Shown piece by piece: positions 24,362 through 31,629 of a DNA stretch of 44,383 bases (within the stretch, counting starts at the first letter, position 1; the number at the start of each line of letters is the position of its first letter). Location: the NCBI GenBank assembly GCA_017538965.1, contig JAFYHU010000048.1, positions 1-44,383 on the forward strand, written 5' to 3'. A model generated the notes under the pieces. The model made no database searches and had not been told where the DNA came from. It worked only from the letters and a program-made list of their open reading frames with translations. The position numbers were made by a program, and so were the translations under genes. The DNA is from Oscillospiraceae bacterium (lineage in GTDB: Bacteria > Bacillota > Clostridia > Oscillospirales > Oscillospiraceae).

Positions 24362-25950
24362 GATTTCCGGAAGTAAAGCAGCAGAATCGGAAAATGCTGA
24401 TTCTGTTTCTTGCGGGGCTGATCCTCACGCTCATCCTGATGAGTCTGCCGCTCTACAGCTTTGATGTCGGCGTCTTTACCAAGAAATCGGCGAATACCTT
24501 TGTCGGCGATGAGAAGTATCAGACCGTGAGGGAAGAGGTCGAGGGAGTGGCGGAGGAATATCGCGCGCAGGGCTTCGATGTGGAGATTCAGGAGAACGTG
24601 CTGGAGCGCGTCAACTCCAAGGGCAAGACAACCTCACTCATTACCTTTACTGTCAATCAGCGCTACAGCAAAAATCTCTTTTCCTTTCTGGGAAAGGGCT
24701 TTCCGTCCTCGACCGTGCTGGCGGCGATCCTGGGTCTCATGGCTCTGGCGCTGATCCTGGAGGCGGCAGGCCTCGCGGGAACGGACGATCTGCTGCCGCG
24801 CTATCTGGATAAAAGAACCGCGCGTCTGCGCAGCGCTGCCGTCGCGGCCCTGATCCTGGCTCTGCTGCTCGTGCCGGTTTTCATCCTGATGAACAACGTC
24901 ATCTTCTTTCGGAAACTTTCGCTGTACAGCGCGGGACTGATCACGGAAGGGAAGGAAGCGTTCTATGCAAAGCTGGACAATTTCTTCTTTGACGGACAGA
25001 TGGGCGAGAATGCCGAGGAAGTCTTCAGCGGACTGAAAATCAACACATCGCCGATGCTGTGGCTGATGGCGGCGACGCTGTTCATAGCGCTGGCCGCGGC
25101 GATCTCCCTGCGGCATGGGGAGATCAAAAGCAGTCTGCTTCGCGGCGCGCTGTATGTGTTTGTGGTCATCGTGTGCCTCATCACGCTGTATCCCTATTAC
25201 GTCATGACGATTACGGCGTTTCGCTCGAATGCCGAGACGCTCGACATGTACTTCCTGCATATGGCCCCGACGAAGTGGCTGTGGAGCAACCTGACGGACA
25301 TCGTCCAGCGCGGCGTACCGCGCTATCTGCTGAACTCCCTGTTCGTCGCGGGTGGCGCGACGGCGCTGGCCATGCTCTGCGGGATTCCGGCGGCCTATGC
25401 CATGGCGCGGATGAACTTCGTGGGGAAGAAGGCCTTTCTCGGCTTCGTCATCATGAGCCAGATGTTCTCTCCGGTGGTGCTGCTGATCGGCATTTCGCAG
25501 CTGATGAACACGCTGCACCTCAACAACACGCTCTGGGGCCTCATGCTCATCAACGCGGCCTTCAACCAGGCCTTTGCGATCTGGTTGCTGCGGGGGACCT
25601 TTGTGTCCATCTCCTCGGAGATGGAGCAGGCCGCCCTGATCGACGGCTGCGGAACCGTCGGGGCGCTGATGAAGGTGCTGCTTCCGATGGCGGCCCCGGG
25701 CATCGTGACGGCGCTGATCTTCGTGTTCATCAACGCCTGGAACGAATATACGATCGCGACAATCCTGATCTCCACGGCACAGAACCGGCCGATCACCGTG
25801 GGCATTACGCAGTTCAGCTCCTTCAACATGATCGAGTGGCAGTACATGTTTGCCGCGTCACTGCTGGCGACGATCCCGGTCGTGATCCTCTTCATGAGCA
25901 TCGAGAAACACCTCACCGCAGGCCTGACCTCGGGAGGCGTAAAAGGATAA
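24358..25950 (+). CDS. Sugar ABC importer permease 2 (MalG-like) with long N-terminal extension
   Basis: GTG start with AAAGGAGG 8 bases upstream. At 530 residues it is nearly twice the usual MalG length. The final 270 residues are canonical (ALYVFVVIVCLITLYPYYVM, AYAMARMNF, EAA loop EMEQAALIDGCGTVGALMK, and GLTSGGVKG end). The first 260 residues add a helix, an extracytoplasmic segment (about 45-110, charged), two helices (about 118-180) and a second outside segment. MalF, not MalG, normally carries such an insert. The last 17 codons are duplicated after the stop. Confidence 0.9.
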   Translation: MRFPEVKQQNRKMLILFLAGLILTLILMSLPLYSFDVGVFTKKSANTFVGDEKYQTVREEVEGVAEEYRAQGFDVEIQENVLERVNSKGKTTSLITFTVNQRYSKNLFSFLGKGFPSSTVLAAILGLMALALILEAAGLAGTDDLLPRYLDKRTARLRSAAVAALILALLLVPVFILMNNVIFFRKLSLYSAGLITEGKEAFYAKLDNFFFDGQMGENAEEVFSGLKINTSPMLWLMAATLFIALAAAISLRHGEIKSSLLRGALYVFVVIVCLITLYPYYVMTITAFRSNAETLDMYFLHMAPTKWLWSNLTDIVQRGVPRYLLNSLFVAGGATALAMLCGIPAAYAMARMNFVGKKAFLGFVIMSQMFSPVVLLIGISQLMNTLHLNNTLWGLMLINAAFNQAFAIWLLRGTFVSISSEMEQAALIDGCGTVGALMKVLLPMAAPGIVTALIFVFINAWNEYTIATILISTAQNRPITVGITQFSSFNMIEWQYMFAASLLATIPVVILFMSIEKHLTAGLTSGGVKG

Positions 25951-26049
25951 AAGAACTCCCCCGCCGTAGGCGGGGGAGTTGCTTTCGTTACAGAAGCATC
26001 GAGAAACACCTCACCGCAGGCCTGACCTCAGGAGGCGTAAAAGGATAAA
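25897..26049 (+). repeat. Tandem duplication of the 3' end of the permease gene
   Basis: 55 bases covering the last 17 codons and stop (25897-25951) recur at 25995-26049 with one substitution (CTCGGGAGG against CTCAGGAGG), a 98-base period. Each copy is followed by a GC-rich terminator and TTACAGA. The second copy is a non-coding gene tail. Confidence 0.9.
25954..25980 (+). terminator. Terminator 1 of the ABC importer operon
   Basis: Arms AACTCCCCCGCC (25954-25965) and GGCGGGGGAGTT (25969-25980), loop GTA, 12 bp perfect, immediately after the stop. Confidence 0.85.
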
Positions 26050-26050
26050 G

Positions 26051-26078
26051 AAAATCCCCGCCGACCGGCGGGGATTTT
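26051..26078. terminator. Terminator 2, bidirectional, between importer and kinase
   Basis: Arms AAAATCCCCGCC (26051-26062) and GGCGGGGATTTT (26067-26078), loop GACC. Flanking A and T runs on both sides let it serve the importer and the converging kinase gene. Confidence 0.88.
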
Positions 26079-26079
26079 C

Positions 26080-27138
26080 TTACAGATAGCGGCGGATGGA
26101 TTCCGTCATGCGGTCCCACTTTTTCTCCATGTCGGAGACCAGCTTCAGCTGCGTCCGGCAGCGATCCAGATTGTGCTCCGGATAGGCGATGTGGTAGTAG
26201 TGATCGCCCTCCAGGTAATCGGTCAGGAAGCGCATCCCGTTTTCCAGCGTCATGATTTTTGCCCCGAGGGGGAGAGACTCGATCTCCGCCGCGGTGAGCC
26301 CGCCACAGGCGGGGATGAAACCGCGCGTATAGGTTTCATAGAGGTCCAGACTCATTTCCACCCGGCTGAGATCCTTCTCGTCCTCCGCCGCGGTCGAGGC
26401 GCCGAAGCGGACGGAATCCCCGAAATCATAGGCGACGAGGCCCGGCATGACGGTGTCCAGGTCGATGACGCAGAGCGCCTTCCGGGTAACCGCGTCCAGC
26501 ATGACGTTGTTGAGCTTTGTGTCGTTGTGGGTGACGCGGACGGGAAGCTCGCCGCGCTCGCGCATGCGCTGCAGGGCGCCGGCGTCCTCCTCCCGGTCCA
26601 GAAGGAAGCGGACCTCCGGCATGACGGAGGCGAGCCGGCCGGCCGCATCCGCGTCCACGGCCAGGTGGAACTTGCGGTAGCGGTCGGGCGTGTTGTGGAA
26701 ATTCGGAATCGTCTCACACAGCGTTTCGGCCGGGAAATCCCGCAGCCGGCACTGAAACTGCCCGAACGCGACGGCGCTCTGATAGAAGTCCTCCGGAGAT
26801 TCCGGCGTCTGGAGACAGAGGCTGTCCTCCACAAAATCATAGAGACGCCAGTATTCCCCTTCGCCGTCCCGGCACCAGGTTGCTCCGTCCAGGGTCGGAA
26901 TCAGATGCAGAGAGCTCCGTTCGTCCGTACTCTGCCCGGAGAGAAACTCCGTCACCGCGGTGACATTCCGCATGAGCCCGGGGATGTCCGCAAAAGCGGC
27001 GCGGCTCAGCCGCTGGAGAATATAGCGTTTCTTCGTGTCCGTGACCACGAGAAAGGTCAGATTGATATGCCCCTCGCCGTAAGGGGTGCAGGAAAGCGGA
27101 CGGCCGTTCAGGCAAAAGCGCTCAAGAACCCGATTCAT
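26080..27138 (-). CDS. APH-fold sugar kinase, N-acetylhexosamine 1-kinase-like
   Basis: Start ATG 27138 is preceded by GGAGAGG; upstream in-frame starts lack a site. The 352-residue protein has the aminoglycoside/choline kinase fold: GEGHINLTFLV (nucleotide loop), the Brenner motif THNDTKLNNVMLD with D206, and the metal motif VIDLDTVMPG followed by YDFGDSVRFG. Bifidobacterial NahK, which makes GlcNAc-1-phosphate or GalNAc-1-phosphate, shares the HxDTKxxN and IDLDTxMPG pattern. Given NagA and the importer next door, an N-acetylhexosamine substrate is more likely than an aminoglycoside, but this is inference. Confidence 0.78.
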   Translation of the reverse strand: MNRVLERFCLNGRPLSCTPYGEGHINLTFLVVTDTKKRYILQRLSRAAFADIPGLMRNVTAVTEFLSGQSTDERSSLHLIPTLDGATWCRDGEGEYWRLYDFVEDSLCLQTPESPEDFYQSAVAFGQFQCRLRDFPAETLCETIPNFHNTPDRYRKFHLAVDADAAGRLASVMPEVRFLLDREEDAGALQRMRERGELPVRVTHNDTKLNNVMLDAVTRKALCVIDLDTVMPGLVAYDFGDSVRFGASTAAEDEKDLSRVEMSLDLYETYTRGFIPACGGLTAAEIESLPLGAKIMTLENGMRFLTDYLEGDHYYHIAYPEHNLDRCRTQLKLVSDMEKKWDRMTESIRRYL

Positions 27139-27248
27139 AAACAAAACCTCTCCGAATATTGATCCGTTCTCTCGGGTTCCTATCATAGCAGAGAATCCGG
27201 AAATCTTCAAGCGTATGGAACGCTTCCGCCGAAAATACGAACAGAGTA

Positions 27249-27277
27249 TTGAAGAGGAGGAAAACATTGTGTACAAT
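27249..27277 (+). promoter_or_regulatory. Promoter of the AAC(3)-like gene
   Basis: TTGAAG (27249-27254), 17-base spacer, TACAAT (27272-27277). Its position places transcription start after the upstream in-frame starts, supporting translation from 27327. Confidence 0.6.
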
Positions 27278-27326
27278 GGAAGCGCTTCGAAATCGAAAAA
27301 CCGGACAGGAGGAGACAGAATACCGC

Positions 27327-28115
27327 ATGAACGTGATTACGAAAAAAGAGCTGGCTGACGCGCTGAGAGAACTCGGAATCCGGAGCGGCCAGACACTGAT
27401 GGTCCATACCTCTCTTGGAAAGATCGGCTATGTGTGCGGCGGAGCGCAGACGGTCATCGAGGCCCTGATCGAGGCCGTCGGACCGGAAGGGACCCTCATG
27501 ATGCCGACACAGTCCTGGAAAAACCTGGATCCGGAGGACGGCGTGCATCCGGAGGCGGAGGAGAAGGACTGGCAGACCATCCGGGACTGCTGGCCCGCCT
27601 ATGACAAACGGATTACGCCGACCAACACGATGGGCGCCGTGGCGGAGATGTTCCGCTCCTGGCCGGGGACGATCCGCAGCGATCATCCGGCGCGCTCGGT
27701 AGCAGCCTGGGGAAAGCACGCGGAATATCTGACGGCGGATCATGACCTTTCCAACATCTTCGGAGAGGGTTCTCCGATCGGAAAACTGTATGAACTGGAC
27801 GGATTGGTGCTGCTGATCGGCGTGGGATACGACAAGAACACCTCTCTGCATCTGGCGGACGTCCGGGCGGAATACCCGGGAAAGCACAGCTGCATCGAGC
27901 ACAGCGCCGTGACGGAAGCGGGCAGAAGGGTATGGAAGACCTATGAGACGCTGTTTGTGGACGGCGAGGATTTTCGGGAGATCGGAGACGCTTACGAAAA
28001 AAAGCATGCCGTGCGGCACGGCATGATCGGGAACGCGCAGCTGCGGCTGATGCGGCAGAGAGAACTCGTCGACTTTGCCGTCGCATGGATGGAGAAAAAC
28101 AGAGTTGAGAGTTGA
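27327..28115 (+). CDS. AAC(3)-family N-acetyltransferase
   Basis: A 262-residue protein of the aminoglycoside 3-N-acetyltransferase fold. Family landmarks are LMVHTSLGKIGYVCGGAQTV, GTLMMPTQSW, SDHPARSVAAWGKHAE, GEGSPIGKLYELDGLVLLIG and NTSLHLADV. These cover the acetyl-CoA pocket and the catalytic His region (HPARSVAAWG). Many chromosomal relatives in Bacillota are not resistance enzymes (compare YokD/FrbF types), so the substrate is open. An AGGAGGAG site lies 12 bases before the ATG. The C-terminal RVES is contributed by a heptad array. Confidence 0.85.
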   Translation: MNVITKKELADALRELGIRSGQTLMVHTSLGKIGYVCGGAQTVIEALIEAVGPEGTLMMPTQSWKNLDPEDGVHPEAEEKDWQTIRDCWPAYDKRITPTNTMGAVAEMFRSWPGTIRSDHPARSVAAWGKHAEYLTADHDLSNIFGEGSPIGKLYELDGLVLLIGVGYDKNTSLHLADVRAEYPGKHSCIEHSAVTEAGRRVWKTYETLFVDGEDFREIGDAYEKKHAVRHGMIGNAQLRLMRQRELVDFAVAWMEKNRVES

Positions 28116-28262
28116 GAGTGGAGAGTTGAGAGTTGAGAGACGGGGGAAGGGCGCCTGCGGGCGCAATAGAGAGTTGAGAGAAGAGAGTTGAGAGTTGAGA
28201 GACGGGGGAAGGGTGTTTGCGGGCGCGGGAATTGCGGAGCGATCTGGGGATCGCTCCCTACG
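28100..28262 (+). repeat. Composite repeat: two heptad-array units plus R1 (copy 4)
   Basis: GAGAGTT/GAGAGTG units from inside the AAC(3) stop, then GACGGGGGAAGGGCGCC and CTGCGGGCGC. This whole block repeats (about 28168-28226, with GGGTGTTTGCGGGCG), and then the R1 hairpin follows (arms 28236-28244 and 28249-28257). Confidence 0.85.
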
Positions 28263-28309
28263 AGCGAAAAGAAGAGAGAGACGGGTGCCGGCCGTTGCTG
28301 CGGGGAGGG

Positions 28310-28804
28310 TTACCAGGAAAGGCGGTGGAGGGAGCCGGAGGTTTCCAGGCCGGCATAAGCGGTGTGACGGAGCGCCTCGTACAGGGCGACGGCCACGGCG
28401 TTTGACAGATTCAGGGAACGCTCGCCGCCTGCCATCGGGATGCGTACGCAGAAATCCGGATGACGGACCAGCAATTCCTCCGGCAGACCTGCGCTTTCCT
28501 TGCCGAACATCAGATAATCCCCGTCCCGGTAGTCCCCGTCGGCAATCGTTTTCCGGGCCTTGGTCGTCAGGTACCAGACGCGGGCGTCCGGATGCGCGGA
28601 ATAAAAGGCATCCAGATTGTCATATTCGTGAACATCCAGGCGCGGCCAGTAATCCAGACCGGCCCGGCGGACGCTTTTTTCGTCGGTCCGGAAGCCCAGC
28701 GGACGGATGAGATGCAGGCTTGAACCCGCGCAGAGACAGGTGCGGCCGATGGCACCGGTGTTGCCGGGCTGTTCCGGCTCATGAAGAACAATGTGAATAC
28801 TCAT
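28310..28804 (-). CDS. trmL: tRNA (cytidine(34)-2'-O)-methyltransferase
   Basis: This 164-residue SpoU/SPOUT enzyme matches TrmL (YibK/CspR), which methylates the wobble ribose of leucine tRNAs. Motifs: HIVLHEPEQPGNTGAIGRTC (motif 1, with N and R), DYLMFGKESAGLPEELL (motif 2, knot glycine) and IPMAGGERSLNLSNAVAVAL (motif 3, SAM-binding trefoil knot). Length is typical for the minimal form without an extra RNA-binding domain. A GGAGGGTG ribosome site precedes the ATG, and a perfect promoter lies upstream. Confidence 0.95.
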   Translation of the reverse strand: MSIHIVLHEPEQPGNTGAIGRTCLCAGSSLHLIRPLGFRTDEKSVRRAGLDYWPRLDVHEYDNLDAFYSAHPDARVWYLTTKARKTIADGDYRDGDYLMFGKESAGLPEELLVRHPDFCVRIPMAGGERSLNLSNAVAVALYEALRHTAYAGLETSGSLHRLSW

Positions 28805-28827
28805 CAGACACCCTCCAAAATCGTCTC

Positions 28828-28856
28828 ATTATAACCATGGGATTGCGGCGTGTCAA
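28828..28856 (-). promoter_or_regulatory. Perfect consensus promoter of trmL
   Basis: On the minus strand TTGACA (28856-28851) and TATAAT (28833-28828) lie 17 bases apart, 24 bases before the ATG, giving a very short leader. Confidence 0.85.
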
Positions 28857-28890
28857 TGAGGGCGAAAGAGAGCGGGAGGAGGCGGAAAGG

Positions 28891-29589
28891 ATGAATCTGG
28901 CGAAATACGACGGAAAGTATGTCTGCATTCAGAGCATATGTGGGGACACTTTCCTGGGTCGTGCAGCATATGAGAACCGCGAATTTCTGGAATGCGAATA
29001 CGGCGGAGACGAAGACGGTTTTTTCATTGAAGACTTCCTGATCTACCGTTCTCAGATCAAATCCATAGAGGAGACAGAAGTGCACGGTACGGCGGAACTG
29101 TGGACGGAACGACTGATCCTGCGAAGAGTCCGCCCGGAGGACGCAGAGGAGCTGTATCGCCGGCTGGGGACGGATCCGGAGACGGCTTGGCATTTCGGAC
29201 GGAATCCCTACGCGACTTTGGAAACGGCACGGGAGACCGTGCGCGGATTGATCGACAGCTACAGGGACGAGCATGTCTATTCGTGGGTGATGGACTATGA
29301 GGATGTTCTTACGGGAACGATAGAAGCCTTTGCCGGCAAGGACGATTCTGTCGAGGTAAGCTTCCGCGTCGTGCGGGGCTGGGAGGGCCGCGGTTTTGCA
29401 ACAGAGGCTTTGAAGAAGGTGCTGGAATACCTGACGGAAAACGAAGGCATCCCCTGCGTGACTGCCCGATGCGCGGCCGAGGATATCGGAGCGCAGAAGG
29501 TGCTTGAAAAGGCGGGAATGAAGCGGATCGGGACGGAGAACGACGGCAGCACGGTCAAGTATGGATTGACCACAGAGGGCGGAGAGTAG
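28891..29589 (+). CDS. GNAT acetyltransferase with a small N-terminal domain
   Basis: Start ATG 28891 with GGGAGGAGG upstream; longer starts would overlap the trmL promoter. Of 232 residues, the first 65 form a small beta-rich domain (KYDGKYVCIQSICGDTFLGR and CEYGGDEDGFFIEDFLIYRSQI) that resembles the Lsm/SH3-like 'GKxVxIxxxDGxxFxG' proteins common in Clostridia. The rest is a RimJ/RimL-type GNAT: TERLILRRVRPEDAEELYR, the acetyl-CoA loop VRGWEGRGFATEAL, and EDIGAQKVLEKAGMKRIG. Predicted to acetylate a protein or small-molecule amine; substrate unknown. A heptad array begins at its TAG stop. Confidence 0.82.
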   Translation: MNLAKYDGKYVCIQSICGDTFLGRAAYENREFLECEYGGDEDGFFIEDFLIYRSQIKSIEETEVHGTAELWTERLILRRVRPEDAEELYRRLGTDPETAWHFGRNPYATLETARETVRGLIDSYRDEHVYSWVMDYEDVLTGTIEAFAGKDDSVEVSFRVVRGWEGRGFATEALKKVLEYLTENEGIPCVTARCAAEDIGAQKVLEKAGMKRIGTENDGSTVKYGLTTEGGE

Positions 29590-29627
29590 AGAGTGGAGAG
29601 TGGAGAGTTGAGAGACGGGGGATTTTT
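29583..29627 (+). repeat. Heptad array A at the stop of the GNAT gene
   Basis: GAGAGTAGAGAGTGGAGAGT and then GGAGAGTTGAGAGACGGGGG start at the stop codon, which is TAG within the array. A CCGCTGCGGCGGG palindrome follows, matching the metK-side copy, then AGAACCGTCCCC. Confidence 0.8.
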
Positions 29628-29684
29628 CCGCTGCGGCGGGAGGAAAAAGACGAAAGAACCGTCCCCGCGTCTGAAAGTATTTTA

Positions 29685-29713
29685 TTGTTTTGAAGAATCT
29701 GCTGTGGTAGAAT
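29685..29713 (+). promoter_or_regulatory. Putative promoter for the EamA-like gene and alcohol dehydrogenase
   Basis: TTGTTT (29685-29690), 17-base spacer, TAGAAT (29708-29713), 43 bases before the ATG. The -35 match is weak. Confidence 0.45.
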
Positions 29714-29756
29714 AATATGAGAGCGGGGATACGAAGGGAAGCGGGAGGAAATACGT

Positions 29757-30185
29757 ATGGTTTCTTATATCTGGCCGATTGCATTGGTCGTGTTCTCAAA
29801 TGTGATGTATCATATCTGTGCGAAATCTGTCCCGAAAGAGATGAATGCGTTTGCTTCTCTGACCGTTACTTATCTGGTCGGAGCCGCGGCAAGCGGTATC
29901 CTGTACTTTGTCCTTGATCACGAGGGCGGTCTGCTTCGGGAATTCGGCAAGCTGAACTGGGCTCCGTTTGTGCTCGGCGTTGCGATCGTCGGGCTGGAAG
30001 CCGGATGGATTTATGCCTATAAGGCGGGATGGCAGGTCAGCATCGGGTTTATCGTCCAGAGTGCTTTCATGGCCGTCGCCCTGATCTTTGTCGGATATCT
30101 TCTTTACCATGAAGCGCTGACCTGGAACAAACTGCTCGGGGCGGCAATCTGCCTGATCGGTCTTGTGTTTATCAATTTAAAATGA
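29757..30185 (+). CDS. Small EamA/DMT-type membrane protein
   Basis: A 142-residue protein with about five hydrophobic helices. It resembles one half of a drug/metabolite transporter (EamA repeat): opening IWPIALVVFSNVMYHICAK, middle FVLGVAIVGLEAGWIYAYKAGW, end YHEALTWNKLLGAAICLIGLVFINL, the last being the characteristic EamA C-terminal pattern. Half-size members work as dimers. Substrate unknown. GCGGGAGG precedes the ATG. Twenty-six bases separate it from the alcohol dehydrogenase gene, so the two are probably one transcript. Confidence 0.8.
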   Translation: MVSYIWPIALVVFSNVMYHICAKSVPKEMNAFASLTVTYLVGAAASGILYFVLDHEGGLLREFGKLNWAPFVLGVAIVGLEAGWIYAYKAGWQVSIGFIVQSAFMAVALIFVGYLLYHEALTWNKLLGAAICLIGLVFINLK

Positions 30186-30211
30186 TTAAAGAATAAACGG
30201 AGGTAGTAAAA

Positions 30212-31417
30212 ATGTTCAAAAATGCGTATTATCGTTCTTATCAAAGCGTGTTTGACGTGGGTATGCGGCTTATGAGCTGGCGACGGCCGGAGGTGGTTTC
30301 CGGGTCCGGCAGCATCGGAAAGATTCCCGAGCTGTTAAACCGGGAACAGGTGAAAAACGTCATGGTTGTAACCGGACCCTCCGTCGGGAAGAAGCTTGCT
30401 CCGAAAATCCTGGCGGCGCTCGACGATGCGGGAATCCGCTACGTCCTGTTTGCAGAGGTGGAATCCAACCCCACAGTCAATACGGTGAATAAAATTCAGG
30501 AACTCTACCTGTCGAACAACTGCGAAGGCTTTATCGCTCTCGGAGGCGGATCGCCGATGGATGCGGCAAAAGGTGCCGCGGCGCGTGTGGTACGGCCCAA
30601 TGTCAAAGTAGGCCAGATGGCTGGCCTCATGAAAGTATGGAAGAAGATTCCGCCCTTTATCGCGGTACCCACGACGGCGGGCACCGGGTCAGAGACGACC
30701 ATCGCGGCGATCATCACCGACAGCGACACGCACCACAAGTATGCCATCATGGATCCTCATCTTATCCCGAAATACGCAGTGCTGGATCCGGATCTGACGG
30801 CGGGATTACCGCCGAAGGTCACGGCTACCACCGGGATGGATGCTCTGACCCATGCGGTCGAAGCCTATACCAACTGCGCCTATAACACGGATGAGACCAT
30901 TCGTGCGGCGGAAGAGGCGGTTGTTGAGATTTTCCGCTATCTGGAACGCGCATACCGTGACGGCAGCGATATGGAGGCACGAACCCAGATGCTGATCGCT
31001 TCTTTCAAGGCAGGATTTGCCTTTACGCATGCCTGCGTCGGAAACGTCCATGCCATTGCCCATACGCTCGGCGGACTTTACAACACGCCGCACGGGCTGG
31101 CGAATGCGGTTATTCTCCCGATCGTCATGGAGGACTACGGCGAAGCAGTCTATGAAAAGCTGGCACATCTGGCGGAACTGACCGGCGTAAAGGACAGCGG
31201 AAACACGGAAGAAAAGGCGAAGGCCTTTATTGCCGAAATCCGTGCCATGAACAAGCGCATGGAGATTCCGACCGGCTTTGATTTCATCAAGGAGGAAGAC
31301 ATTCCCCAGATGATCACATGGGCGCTCGCCGAGACCAATCCGTTTTACCCCGTTCCCGTAATCTATGATCGCCGGCGCTGCGAAAAGGTGATCCGTCGGA
31401 TTATCAGCGAAGCCTGA
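30212..31417 (+). CDS. Iron-containing alcohol dehydrogenase
   Basis: A 401-residue group III alcohol dehydrogenase. The nucleotide-binding GGGSPMDAAKGAA (about residue 110) and VPTTAGTGSETT motifs are present. The metal site is formed by the Asp and His of TGMDALTHAVEAY and the two His blocks ACVGNVHAIAHTLGG and YNTPHGLANAVILP. It would reduce aldehydes to alcohols with NAD(P)H in fermentation. A CGGAGG site precedes the ATG. The first 35 residues (SYQSVFDVGMRLMSWRRPEV) are characteristic of a clostridial subfamily. A strong terminator follows after a repeat. Confidence 0.93.
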   Translation: MFKNAYYRSYQSVFDVGMRLMSWRRPEVVSGSGSIGKIPELLNREQVKNVMVVTGPSVGKKLAPKILAALDDAGIRYVLFAEVESNPTVNTVNKIQELYLSNNCEGFIALGGGSPMDAAKGAAARVVRPNVKVGQMAGLMKVWKKIPPFIAVPTTAGTGSETTIAAIITDSDTHHKYAIMDPHLIPKYAVLDPDLTAGLPPKVTATTGMDALTHAVEAYTNCAYNTDETIRAAEEAVVEIFRYLERAYRDGSDMEARTQMLIASFKAGFAFTHACVGNVHAIAHTLGGLYNTPHGLANAVILPIVMEDYGEAVYEKLAHLAELTGVKDSGNTEEKAKAFIAEIRAMNKRMEIPTGFDFIKEEDIPQMITWALAETNPFYPVPVIYDRRRCEKVIRRIISEA

Positions 31418-31423
31418 GAACGA

Positions 31424-31522
31424 AGGGCAGAGCGCCTGCGGACGCGGGATTACGGAGCGATCTGGGGGCAGCAAGCTTGGTTCGTCGCACGTTTCTCGCG
31501 CGTCGTTATGCTCCCTACGAGG
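31424..31522 (+). repeat. Degenerate long-form R1 (copy 5)
   Basis: Begins GGGCAGAGCGCCTGCGGAC and GCGGGATTACGGAGCGATC, lacks the GATCGCTCC arm, and ends with GCGCGTCGTTATGCTCCC plus CTACG as in the copy at 18468. It lies 7 bases after the alcohol dehydrogenase stop. Confidence 0.7.
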
Positions 31523-31569
31523 CGCGAGGATTTGAGTGAAGAAGGAACTGAATTGAGAGACAGATTAAC

Positions 31570-31614
31570 CCGGGTGGAGATCAGCATCTAAGCTGTTCTC
31601 CACCCGGTTTTTTT
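31570..31614. terminator. Terminator of the alcohol dehydrogenase transcript
   Basis: Arms CCGGGTGGAGA (31570-31580) and TCTCCACCCGG (31597-31607), 11 bp perfect, followed by a run of seven T. It may also insulate the converging membrane-protein operon. Confidence 0.88.
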
Positions 31615-31629
31615 CGGATGATATTGATA

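Noticed and set aside
26080-28115. A two-gene aminoglycoside-resistance island
   Set aside because: The kinase has NahK-like motifs and amino-sugar context, the genes are divergent with no mobile-element signature, and AAC(3)-fold proteins have other roles in Bacillota.
348-28226. Heptad arrays as a CRISPR
   Set aside because: Units are 7 bases without spacers, no cas genes are present, and no 24-37-base repeats alternate with unique spacers.
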